Source: JAITWN01 sp964388175 (lineage in GTDB: Bacteria > Pseudomonadota > Gammaproteobacteria > SZUA-140). From it: a stretch of DNA of 18,093 bases. The position numbers were made by a program, and so were the translations under genes. Below the pieces are notes generated by a model. The model worked only from the letters and a program-made list of their open reading frames with translations. It made no database searches and had not been told where the DNA came from. Positions 7,667-15,118 of the stretch are shown one piece after another (the stretch's first letter is position 1; every line of letters starts with the position of its first letter). Location of the stretch: assembly GCA_964388175.1 (NCBI GenBank), contig CAYLYS010000051.1, positions 1-18,093 of the forward strand. Direction: 5' to 3'.

Positions 7667-7771
7667 CGCGTCAGGGTAAAAGGGCGGGGAGGAAATGGAA
7701 AGGGGAACGATACGGATGGTACGACGCGATGACCGGCTCAGCGCCGACGGGAAGACCGCTGCGCACCGCCC

Positions 7772-8788
7772 TCAGCCGTCGCGCTCGCGCAGCCAGCGCG
7801 CCGCATCGCGGGCGAAGTAGGTGAGGATGGCATCCGCGCCGGCGCGGCGAATCGACAGCAGGCTCTCCAGCACGGCGCTGCGCTCATCGAGCCAGCCGCG
7901 CTCGCAGGCCGCCTTGATCATCGCGTACTCGCCGCTGACCTGGTAGGCGAAGGTGGGCACGCCGAAGCCGCGCTTGATGCGAGCGATGATGTCCAGATAC
8001 GGCAGGGCCGGTTTGACCATGACCATGTCCGCGCCTTCCGCCAGATCCAGTTCGACCTCTCGCAGCGCTTCGTCGGTATTGGCGGGATCCATCTGGTAAG
8101 TGTACTTGTTGCCCACGCCCAGGTTCGCCGCCGAGCCGACCGCGTCGCGGAAAGGACCATAGAAATGCGAGGCGTACTTGGCGGAATAGGCGAGGATGCG
8201 GGTATGGATGTGCCCCGCCGCCTCCAGGGCCTCGCGAATGGCGCCGATACGGCCGTCCATCATGTCGGACGGTGCCACCACGTCCGCGCCCGCGACCGCA
8301 TGCGTCAGCGCCTGGCGCACCAGCACTTCGATGGTCTCGTCGTTGAGCACGTAACCGCCATCGTCGATGAGACCATCCTGACCGTGGCTGGTATAGGGAT
8401 CGAGCGCGATGTCGGTGATCACGCCGAGCCCCGGGCAGGCCTGCTTCAAGGCACGCACGGTGCGCTGCACCAGACCCTCGGGGTTGTAGGCCTCGCGCGC
8501 ATCGAGGCTCTTCCGCTCCTGATCGACCACCGGAAACAGCGCGATGGCGGGCACACCCAGCCCGTACAGCGCACTCGCCTCCTCGACCAGCAGATCGATG
8601 CTGAGCCGCTCGACGCCGGGCATGGAAGCGACCGGTACGCACTGCCCCGAACCTTCGAGGACGAACAGCGGACAGATCAGATCCGCGGCGGAAAGCACCG
8701 TCTCGCGCATCAGGCGACGGCTGAACTCGTCGCGCCGCATGCGCCGCATGCGCACGGCGGGAAAGCGCTTGCCCAGGGGCTCCGTCAT
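7772..8788 (-). CDS. hemB: Delta-aminolevulinic acid dehydratase (porphobilinogen synthase)
   Basis: HemB joins two 5-aminolevulinate molecules into porphobilinogen in heme and sirohaem synthesis. The 338-residue protein has both active-site lysines: Lys204 in Y-S-A-K-Y and the Schiff-base Lys259 in M-V-K-P. The metal region reads D-I-A-L-D-P-Y-T-S-H-G-Q-D-G (126-139), with Asp in place of the Cys triad, placing it in the Zn-independent, Mg/K-type group like that of Pseudomonas. The N-terminus R-M-R-R-M-R-R is typical. It starts 28 bp after adk on the same strand, so adk-hemB co-transcription is likely. The Shine-Dalgarno is weak. Confidence 0.96.
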   Translation of the reverse strand: MTEPLGKRFPAVRMRRMRRDEFSRRLMRETVLSAADLICPLFVLEGSGQCVPVASMPGVERLSIDLLVEEASALYGLGVPAIALFPVVDQERKSLDAREAYNPEGLVQRTVRALKQACPGLGVITDIALDPYTSHGQDGLIDDGGYVLNDETIEVLVRQALTHAVAGADVVAPSDMMDGRIGAIREALEAAGHIHTRILAYSAKYASHFYGPFRDAVGSAANLGVGNKYTYQMDPANTDEALREVELDLAEGADMVMVKPALPYLDIIARIKRGFGVPTFAYQVSGEYAMIKAACERGWLDERSAVLESLLSIRRAGADAILTYFARDAARWLRERDG

Positions 8789-8816
8789 GGCTCGATCCGG
8801 ATCTCGGGGCCGTGCG

Positions 8817-10283
8817 TCAGCGCCGACGTGACGCGGTCTTGCCGGCGGCCGCTTTCTTCGCCGGCGCTTTCTTCGCTGGTGACTTCTTAGCTGGCGACTT
8901 CTTAGCCGCCGGCTTCTTCGCGGCCGAGGTCTTTTTCACGGCCGGCTTCCGGGCGCTGGTTTTTTTCACCACGGCCTTCCTGGCCGGCGTTTTCTTGGTC
9001 GCTGTTTTCTTGGCCGTTGTTTTCTTAGCAGGCGCTTTTCTGGCCGGCGCCTTCTTTATCGATGCTTTCTTGGTCGATGCTTTTTGGGCCGCCGCCTTTT
9101 TCAGCGGCGCCTTTTTGGCAACGGCTTTGCGAGTCGCAGCCTTCACCGTTTTCTTCTTCGGCGCCGATCGTCCGGCACTCGCTTGCTTCTTGGTCGTGGC
9201 TTTTTTCGGCGCCGCCTTCTTGACCGCGGTTTTCTTGACCGCCGTCTTCTTCACCGCGGCCTTCTTCGCCGTCACCTGCTTCTTGGCCACGGCTTTCTTC
9301 TTGGGTTCGGCTTTCTTCTTGGGCTCGGCCTTTTTCACAACCGCCGGTTTGGCCACGGCCTTCTTTGCCGCCGCGGTCTTGCCGGCCGCCGGTTTCTGCT
9401 TCACCGCGGCGCGGGCGGCAGGCTGCTTCTCGGCCACAGCGGTCTTCTTCCCGCCATCGGTCGTGCGCGCCGGTGCGGCCGTTTTGGCGGTTTGATTCTT
9501 GCCGGCATCGGCGCGTTTGCCTTCGCCGCGTGCCGCCGGTGCGGCCTGTTTCTTCGCTTGGGCATTGGCCGCGGCGGCTTCGATGCTCGCTTTTCTTTCC
9601 TTGCGCTCCCGCTCGGCCCTTTCCTTCGCCTCACGGCGGCCGTCTTCGACCGCCTGCTGGATACCGGCGAAGATGTGTGTGATCTCGCCCGTGCCCTGCA
9701 CGGTCTTGAGGCGATTCTGTTCGCGGTAGTATTCGATCACCGGTGTCGTCTGCGCCTCGTAGACGCGCAGGCGGTTGCCGATCGTCTCTTCGTTGTCGTC
9801 GGCGCGATGCCGCAGATTGCCGCCGCACTTGTCGCAGCGATCCTCGAGCTTGGAAGGCGAGGTATAAACGTTGTAGGTCTGGCCGCAGGACTCGCAGGTG
9901 CGCCGACCCGTCATGCGCTGCATGAGGACATCGGAGTCCACTTCGATCAGCAGGGCGAATTCGAGCGGCTGCCCCATCCGCTCGAGCATGGCGTCCAGTG
10001 CCTGTGCCTGCGCGTTGTTGCGCGGAAATCCATCGAGGATGAAACCGTTGCGCGCATCGCTCGCGGACAGCCGCTCACCGATCATGGCCAGCACCAGATC
10101 GTCGGAAACCAGCCGTCCCGCATCCATCGCCGCCTTGGCCTGCAGGCCCAGCGGCGTACCGGACTTCACTGCGGCCCGCAGCAGATCCCCCGTCGATATC
10201 TGGGGTACCTTGTATCGTTCCGTCAGGAGTTTGGCTTGCGTTCCCTTGCCCGACCCCGGCGCCCCCAGTAATACGAGTCTCAT
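8817..10283 (-). CDS. adk: Adenylate kinase with a long Lys/Ala-rich histone-H1-like C-terminal tail
   Basis: Adk interconverts ATP + AMP and 2 ADP. Residues 1 to ~215 form a complete long-type Adk: P-loop G-A-P-G-S-G-K-G-T (8-16), D-G-F-P-R (84-88), and a zinc-type LID with Cys130, Cys133, Cys150 and Cys153. The frame then continues to residue 488, whereas bacterial Adk normally ends near 215. Residues ~216-245 are a charged, probably helical segment; ~246-300 are a mixed linker; 301-488 are K-K-x-A-type repeats, often of five residues. By my count the last part has 64 Lys in 188 residues and only two acidic residues, ending S-R-R-R. Such tails resemble AlgP or histone-H1-like nucleic-acid-binding proteins. 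The start is chosen by MRLVLLGAPGSGKGT and GGAG at 10292-10295. The frame is open to 10472, but those residues lack similarity. Confidence 0.93.
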   Translation of the reverse strand: MRLVLLGAPGSGKGTQAKLLTERYKVPQISTGDLLRAAVKSGTPLGLQAKAAMDAGRLVSDDLVLAMIGERLSASDARNGFILDGFPRNNAQAQALDAMLERMGQPLEFALLIEVDSDVLMQRMTGRRTCESCGQTYNVYTSPSKLEDRCDKCGGNLRHRADDNEETIGNRLRVYEAQTTPVIEYYREQNRLKTVQGTGEITHIFAGIQQAVEDGRREAKERAERERKERKASIEAAAANAQAKKQAAPAARGEGKRADAGKNQTAKTAAPARTTDGGKKTAVAEKQPAARAAVKQKPAAGKTAAAKKAVAKPAVVKKAEPKKKAEPKKKAVAKKQVTAKKAAVKKTAVKKTAVKKAAPKKATTKKQASAGRSAPKKKTVKAATRKAVAKKAPLKKAAAQKASTKKASIKKAPARKAPAKKTTAKKTATKKTPARKAVVKKTSARKPAVKKTSAAKKPAAKKSPAKKSPAKKAPAKKAAAGKTASRRR

Positions 10284-10302
10284 GGCATTCGCTCCGTCAT
10301 GT

Positions 10303-10323
10303 GGTTTATTTTTCTGATAAACC
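10303..10323. promoter_or_regulatory. Inverted repeat in the adk upstream region
   Basis: GGTTTAT (10303-10309) and ATAAACC (10317-10323) form perfect 7-bp arms around a 7-base loop, about 20 bases before the adk start. The site could be a protein-binding site or a small hairpin in the adk 5' untranslated region. Weak arms and AT-rich content make chance possible. Confidence 0.35.
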
Positions 10324-10510
10324 CCTAATTCCTTCAATGTCTTAATGCGGCTCTCGTGACGGATGTGGTATCGTCCCCGACGGCTTGCAGAGCGCAGACA
10401 TTCGTGTTGTATGCTTATACAGTTTTTTCGCATCCGTGCAAAGGGCGGCGCGGCGCGGAAAAGCGATGTCACGCATCTACTTATCGACGTTGCGCCGGCG
10501 AGGGGATGAA

Positions 10511-11779
10511 ATGAGCAAGAAAAGGAATGCGTTTTACGCTCAGTCGGGCGGTGTCACCGCCGTCATCAACGCCAGCGCCTGCGGCCTCATCGAGACCGCG
10601 CGCCGGCACCGCGACCGCATCGGCAAGGTCTACGCCGGCCGCGACGGCATCATCGGCGCGCTCACCGAGGATCTCATCGACACCAGCCGTGAATCCGCCG
10701 CCGCCATCGCCGCGCTGCGCCACACTCCCGCCGGCGCCTTCGGCTCCTGCCGCTACAAGCTCAAGGGACTCGAGCAGAGCCGGCGCGAGTACGAGCGCCT
10801 GATCGAGGTTTTCGCCGCGCATGACATCGGCTACTTCTTCTACAACGGCGGCGGCGACTCGGCGGATACCTGCCTGAAGATCTCGCAGCTCGCCGAAACC
10901 ATGGGTTACCCGATCCAGGCCATCCACATCCCCAAGACCGTGGACAACGACCTGCCCATCACCGACAACTGCCCCGGCTTCGGTTCGGTCGCCAAGTACA
11001 TCGCCATCTCGACCCGCGAAGCGAGCCTGGACGTCGCCTCCATGTGCAAGACCTCGACCAAGGTGTTCGTGCTCGAAGTCATGGGACGACATGCCGGCTG
11101 GATCGCCGCCGCCGGCGGACTCGCGGCCGACGAGGCGTTCGATCTGCCCCTCGTCATGCTCTTTCCCGAAGTCGCCTTCGACCGCGCACGCTTTCTCGCG
11201 CGCGTGGAAACGCTGGTCAAAAAACATGGCTACTGCTCGGTCGTGGTCTCCGAAGGCGTCCGCGATGCCGAGGGGAAATTCCTTTCCGATCAAGGCGTGC
11301 GCGATGCCTTCGGTCATGCCCAGCTGGGCGGCGCGGCGCCGGTGATCGCCGGCCTGGTGAAGGAAGGGCTCGGCCTCAAATACCACTGGGCAGTGGCGGA
11401 CTACCTGCAGCGCGCGGCGCGCCACATCGCTTCGAAAACCGACGTCGAACAGGCTTATGCCGTCGGCCGCGCCGCCGTACGCTTCGCCCTGCAGGGACAC
11501 AATGCTGTCATGCCCGCCATCGAACGCGGCGCCGGCAAACCCTACCGCTGGAAGATCGGCATGGCACCGCTCGGCAAGGTCGCCAACGTCGAAAAGAAGA
11601 TGCCCAGGAATTACATCAGCCGCGACGGCTTCGGCATCACCCAGGCCTGCCGCGATTACCTGCTGCCGCTGATCAAGGGCGAGGACTATCCGCCCTACCG
11701 CAACGGCCTGCCGCGTTACGTGCGCCTGAAGAATAGCGCGGTGAAGAAAAAAACCGGCGTGGCATTCACCATCGCATGA
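10511..11779 (+). CDS. pfp: Pyrophosphate-dependent 6-phosphofructokinase
   Basis: The enzyme phosphorylates fructose 6-phosphate using pyrophosphate instead of ATP, reversibly, in glycolysis, gluconeogenesis or the sedoheptulose branch. In the 422-residue protein, G-G-G-D-S-A-D-T (113-120) carries Asp where ATP enzymes have Gly, and P-K-T-V-D-N-D (141-147) carries Lys where ATP enzymes have Gly; both mark PPi specificity. M-G-R-H-A-G-W (191-197) binds sugar phosphate. The start is set by a strong Shine-Dalgarno AGGGG at 10501-10505; the upstream extension of the frame has no family similarity. It is divergent from adk, with 227 bp between the two starts. The specificity call rests on motifs only. 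Confidence 0.9.
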   Translation: MSKKRNAFYAQSGGVTAVINASACGLIETARRHRDRIGKVYAGRDGIIGALTEDLIDTSRESAAAIAALRHTPAGAFGSCRYKLKGLEQSRREYERLIEVFAAHDIGYFFYNGGGDSADTCLKISQLAETMGYPIQAIHIPKTVDNDLPITDNCPGFGSVAKYIAISTREASLDVASMCKTSTKVFVLEVMGRHAGWIAAAGGLAADEAFDLPLVMLFPEVAFDRARFLARVETLVKKHGYCSVVVSEGVRDAEGKFLSDQGVRDAFGHAQLGGAAPVIAGLVKEGLGLKYHWAVADYLQRAARHIASKTDVEQAYAVGRAAVRFALQGHNAVMPAIERGAGKPYRWKIGMAPLGKVANVEKKMPRNYISRDGFGITQACRDYLLPLIKGEDYPPYRNGLPRYVRLKNSAVKKKTGVAFTIA

Positions 11780-11881
11780 TCACCGCGCCGCGCCTGCCGC
11801 CGCCGACGGCCGATAGATAGCGCTAAGACCGCAACTCTCGCAACCTTCACACCAGCCACTCCCCGCTCCCGCTTCCCATCC

Positions 11882-12826
11882 ATGAACCAGGCCGCGCACC
11901 ATCACCACCACGATCACGGGCCGCACCATCATCACCATGCCGGCGGCGGCGCCGGTGAACGCGTCCTGATCTATGGCCTGATCGTCACCCTGGCCTTCGC
12001 CGCGGTGGAAGCGATCGGCGGCTGGTGGGCCGGTTCACTCGCGCTGATGAGCGATGCCGCGCACATGCTGTCCGACGCCACCGCGCTCGCCCTCGCCGCC
12101 CTCGCCGCCCATTTCGCGCGGCGGCCACCCTCCTCGCGCCATTCCTATGGATTGCTGCGCGCCGAGGTCATCGCGGCGCTGTTCAACGGCGTTTTCATTC
12201 TGCTGGTCGTTTTCGGCATCGGCTGGCACGCCATCGAACGCCTGCGCAATCCCCAGGAGATCGACGGCGTACTCGTCATTTTCATCGCCATAGGCGGCAT
12301 GATCGTCAATCTTTTCCTGGTCTGGCTGCTCCATCGCGGCGAGCAGAATCTCAACACCCGCGCCGCCATGCTCCATGTCGTGGGCGATCTGCTCGGCTCG
12401 GTCGCCGCGCTCGCCTCGGGCGTGGTGATCTACACCACCGGATGGACGCCCATCGATCCGCTGCTGTCCTTTCTGATCTGCGCCCTGATCCTGTATTCCA
12501 GCCTGCGTCTGCTGCGCGACGTGCTGCACGTGATCATGGAGGGCGTGCCGCAGCATCTCGAATTGCCCGAAGTGGGGCGCGCCATGGCCGGCGTCGACGG
12601 CGTCCGGGAAGTCCACGATCTGCACATCTGGGCGGTGTCGAGCGGGATGGTCGTGCTTTCCGCCCACGTCGTCATCGACGATATGACGCGCTGGGAATCC
12701 ATCTTCGAGGGGCTGCGCCGGCTGCTGCAGGATCGCTACGGCCTGGAACACGTCACGCTGCAGCCCGAGCCACGGATGCGGGTCAACCGCGTGCCGACAC
12801 CGAGGCGCCCGGCCCCGCCCGGATAA
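11882..12826 (+). CDS. Cation diffusion facilitator metal exporter (CzcD/ZitB type)
   Basis: This 314-residue inner-membrane protein exchanges divalent metal (probably Zn) for protons. The N-terminus carries two His clusters (6-10 and 15-19), common in zinc exporters. About six transmembrane helices follow (roughly 28-48, 53-77, 94-115, 128-150, 162-184, 190-208). Metal-site residues are in S-D-A-A-H-M-L-S-D (Asp58, His61, Asp65) and H-V-V-G-D (His165, Asp169). The C-terminal cytoplasmic domain includes V-H-D-L-H-I-W (244-250), typical of CDF dimer domains. No clear Shine-Dalgarno precedes the ATG at 11882. It sits 102 bp after pfp and is probably independent of it. Confidence 0.92.
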   Translation: MNQAAHHHHHDHGPHHHHHAGGGAGERVLIYGLIVTLAFAAVEAIGGWWAGSLALMSDAAHMLSDATALALAALAAHFARRPPSSRHSYGLLRAEVIAALFNGVFILLVVFGIGWHAIERLRNPQEIDGVLVIFIAIGGMIVNLFLVWLLHRGEQNLNTRAAMLHVVGDLLGSVAALASGVVIYTTGWTPIDPLLSFLICALILYSSLRLLRDVLHVIMEGVPQHLELPEVGRAMAGVDGVREVHDLHIWAVSSGMVVLSAHVVIDDMTRWESIFEGLRRLLQDRYGLEHVTLQPEPRMRVNRVPTPRRPAPPG

Positions 12827-12963
12827 AGTCAGCCGGCGCGTTTTCTGCTACCATTTGAGCCCCTTGATGATATGTCCGGGTGCTATATCCGGGCATTGTC
12901 CGGAACCCGCTGCGACATAAAGCCGCGCGGCGATGCGCCGGCAAGCGAACCCTTACCCAAATC

Positions 12964-12994
12964 CGATAACCAGCTCGATAACTTCGATAACCAG
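12964..12994 (+). repeat. Three CGATAAC direct repeats in the sat leader
   Basis: CGATAAC occurs at 12964-12970, 12976-12982 and 12985-12991; the first and third are followed by CAG, so CGATAACCAG is exactly repeated 21 bp apart. The last copy abuts the sat Shine-Dalgarno AGGAGGAG. A protein or structure acting here could control sat translation. About 75 bases upstream, three TCCGG motifs occur at 12875, 12888 and 12899. The role is unknown. Confidence 0.5.
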
Positions 12995-13003
12995 GAGGAG
13001 CCC

Positions 13004-14221
13004 ATGTCCAAGCTCGTCAATCCTCACGGCAGCACGACGCTGAAACCCCTGCTGCTGAGCGGCGCCGCCCTCGCCGAGGAACGGCAGCGGGCGCAATCCC
13101 TGCCCAAGCTGCGCATCAGTTCGCGCGAAGCGGGCGATCTGGTGATGATGGGCATCGGCGGCTTCACGCCGCTGGACGGCTTCATGACGCATGCCGACTG
13201 GAAAGGCGTGTGCAGCGATTTCACCATGGACAACGGCGTGTTCTGGCCGATTCCGATCACGCTGTCCTGCGACGAACGCCTCGCCGGCGGCATCGGCACC
13301 GGCAGCGAAATCGCCCTGGTGAGTCCGGACAGCGACGAAATCATGGCCACCATGAAGGTGACCGAGAAATACACCATCGATAAGGGTCACGAATGCAACG
13401 CCGTGTTCAAGACCGACGATCCGGCGCATCCCGGCGTGAAGATGGTCATGGAGCAGGGCGAGGTCAACCTCGCCGGCCCGGTGAAGGTGCTGTCCGAAGG
13501 TGATTTCGCCGCACGCTTCCCCGGCATCTACATGACGCCGGCGGAAACGCGTGCGCTGTTCGACGCCAAGGGCTGGAGCACGGTCGCCGCCTTCCAGACC
13601 CGCAACCCGATGCACCGCTCGCACGAATACCTGGCCAAGATCGCCATCGAGACCTGCGACGGCGTGCTCATCCACTCGCTGCTCGGCAAGCTCAAGCCGG
13701 GCGACATCCCGGCCGAAGTGCGCAGCCGCGCCATCGACGCGCTGGTGAAGAACTACTTCGTCGACAACACCGTCGTCCAAGCCGGCTACCCGCTCGACAT
13801 GCGCTACGCCGGACCGCGCGAAGCGCTGCTGCACGCACTGTTCCGCCAGAACTACGGTTGCTCGCACCTCATCGTCGGCCGCGACCACGCCGGCGTCGGC
13901 GAATACTACGGCCCCTTCGACGCCCAGCACATCTTCGACGAAATCCCCGCGGGCGCACTCGAAACCAAACCGCTGAAGATCGACTGGACCTTCTGGTGCT
14001 ACAAGTGTGGCGGCATGGCCTCCGCCCGCACCTGCCCGCACGAAGCCGGCGACCGCCTGCTGGTATCCGGCACCAAACTGCGCAAGGTGCTGTCGGAAAA
14101 CGAACACGTGCCGCCGGAATTCAGCCGCCCCGAAGTGCTGGCGATCCTGCGCGAGTACTATGCCGGCATCAAGGATGAGGATCGTGTCGAGGTCAAGCTG
14201 AGCGGGCATTCGGCGCGCTGA
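13004..14221 (+). CDS. sat: Sulfate adenylyltransferase (ATP sulfurylase, dissimilatory type)
   Basis: Sat interconverts ATP + sulfate and APS + PPi. In sulfur oxidisers it runs toward ATP from APS; in reducers it activates sulfate. The 405-residue single-domain protein has the nucleotide motif Q-T-R-N-P-M-H-R-S-H (198-207, with His204 and His207), G-R-D-H-A-G-V-G (292-299), and a Cys cluster C-Y-K-C...C-P-H (Cys332, Cys335, Cys344, His346) that forms the zinc site of prokaryotic dissimilatory enzymes. The start is fixed by the strong AGGAGGAG and by the family N-terminus L-V-N-P-H-G-S. No apr or sox genes are in view, so the direction of the reaction is inferred only. A strong hairpin follows 25 bp downstream. 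Confidence 0.95.
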   Translation: MSKLVNPHGSTTLKPLLLSGAALAEERQRAQSLPKLRISSREAGDLVMMGIGGFTPLDGFMTHADWKGVCSDFTMDNGVFWPIPITLSCDERLAGGIGTGSEIALVSPDSDEIMATMKVTEKYTIDKGHECNAVFKTDDPAHPGVKMVMEQGEVNLAGPVKVLSEGDFAARFPGIYMTPAETRALFDAKGWSTVAAFQTRNPMHRSHEYLAKIAIETCDGVLIHSLLGKLKPGDIPAEVRSRAIDALVKNYFVDNTVVQAGYPLDMRYAGPREALLHALFRQNYGCSHLIVGRDHAGVGEYYGPFDAQHIFDEIPAGALETKPLKIDWTFWCYKCGGMASARTCPHEAGDRLLVSGTKLRKVLSENEHVPPEFSRPEVLAILREYYAGIKDEDRVEVKLSGHSAR

Positions 14222-14245
14222 GCGGGTATCTGCATTAGGCAATCC

Positions 14246-14276
14246 GTTGAGGAGTCAGCAAAGCTGACTCCTCAAC
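14246..14276 (+). terminator. Strong hairpin after sat
   Basis: GTTGAGGAGTCAGC (14246-14259) and GCTGACTCCTCAAC (14263-14276) are perfect 14-bp arms around an AAA loop. No T-run follows, so it is not a textbook intrinsic terminator. It could stop transcription with Rho, protect the sat message 3' end, or be a mobile-element relic. Its position just after the stop codon favours the first two. Confidence 0.6.
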
Positions 14277-14416
14277 GCTCACTTCAGTATCGGGCGCGAA
14301 GCCTCAGGGTGGAAGCGACCCGCCTCCGACAGGCCCGCATCCATCTGACACACGGTTAGCGATCCTGATGACAAAAGAATAAACTTGGTATCAATCGAGA
14401 GCTGAGGCAATCCATC

Positions 14417-14650
14417 ATGGCCAAGGCAGTCAAGGAAATCGAACAGGAGATCCGCGCTCTCAACAGCGAGGAGAAAATCGAGCTGCTGCGATTGCTTATC
14501 GCCGAGCTGGATGCACCGGCCGACTCCAACGCAGAGCGAGCATGGCTCGAAACCGCGCAGCGCAGATACCAGGAACTGATCGAAGGGAAGATCAAGGGTA
14601 TTCCCGGGCCACTCGTTTTTGACCGTCTGCGCGCTCGGCTTCGCGGATGA
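14417..14650 (+). CDS. Antitoxin, addiction-module component family (TIGR02574/PF09720-like)
   Basis: This 77-residue, mainly helical and charged protein has the family pattern I-R-x-L-x-x-E-E-K-I-E-L-L-R-L-L-I-A-E-L near residues 12-31, a W-L-E motif near 43 and a Lys/Gly-rich region before the C-terminus. Members of this family pair with ParE-type toxins as labile antitoxins. Its stop overlaps the toxin start (ATGA), so the two are translationally coupled. GAGG at 14404-14407 serves as Shine-Dalgarno. It lies 195 bp after sat, beyond the hairpin. Confidence 0.8.
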   Translation: MAKAVKEIEQEIRALNSEEKIELLRLLIAELDAPADSNAERAWLETAQRRYQELIEGKIKGIPGPLVFDRLRARLRG

Positions 14651-14946
14651 AATACGAGTTCCACCCCGAAGCGGAGCTGGAACTGTACGAAGCCGCGTTA
14701 CGCTACGAGTCGGAAATCACCGGACTTGGCATCCGCTTCGGCAACGAAGTGGAGCAAGTTATCAGTCTGCTGCTCGAACACCCGGAGATGGGCGCACGTG
14801 TCGACGAAGATCTGCGGCACTTCGTGCTCAGGAAGTTTCCCTTCTCCGTCGTGTACGCGACCATGGGCGAACTCGTCTACATCGTTGCAATTGCTCACGG
14901 CAGCCGCGAACCTGAGTATTGGCGGCTTCGCATTCAAGATCGCTGA
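14647..14946 (+). CDS. ParE/RelE-family toxin
   Basis: This 99-residue protein starts K-Y-E-F-H-P-E-A-E-L-E-L-Y-E-A, the typical N-terminus of plasmid-stabilisation ParE toxins, and ends R-K-F-P-F-S-V-V-Y...V-A-I-A-H-G-S-R-E-P-E-Y-W, the typical C-terminal strands. ParE members poison DNA gyrase; RelE members cut mRNA. The lack of the RelE-type catalytic set suggests the ParE side, but this is not proved. The start overlaps the antitoxin stop. A similar C-terminal remnant occurs at 17471-17544. The next 172 bases (14947-15118) hold nothing recognisable. Confidence 0.85.
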   Translation: MKYEFHPEAELELYEAALRYESEITGLGIRFGNEVEQVISLLLEHPEMGARVDEDLRHFVLRKFPFSVVYATMGELVYIVAIAHGSREPEYWRLRIQDR

Positions 14947-15118
14947 CCAATATTCCAAACCGACACGCTCAACGCAAAACCGGAACGCGGCTGGATTCAC
15001 ATGCCCCGAGCCGGGAACGATATCCATCAGAACACCAACGCTCCGCGCGATCTGCTCGACAGGCTGCCAGATCAAATCAGCCACCGCGCCCAATAAGCGC
15101 ATCTGACGCCATAACACC

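Noticed and set aside
9084..10271. Plus-strand open frames opposite adk, including a Phe/Ala repeat protein at 8812-9495
   Set aside because: The Phe-rich repeats are the mirror of AAG-rich lysine codons in the Adk tail. The Adk frame carries real enzyme motifs upstream, so the tail is read on the minus strand.
10284..10472. An N-terminal extension of Adk by 63 residues
   Set aside because: The extension lacks similarity, the P-loop protein normally begins M-R-L-V-L-L-G-A-P-G, and a good Shine-Dalgarno precedes the Met at 10283.
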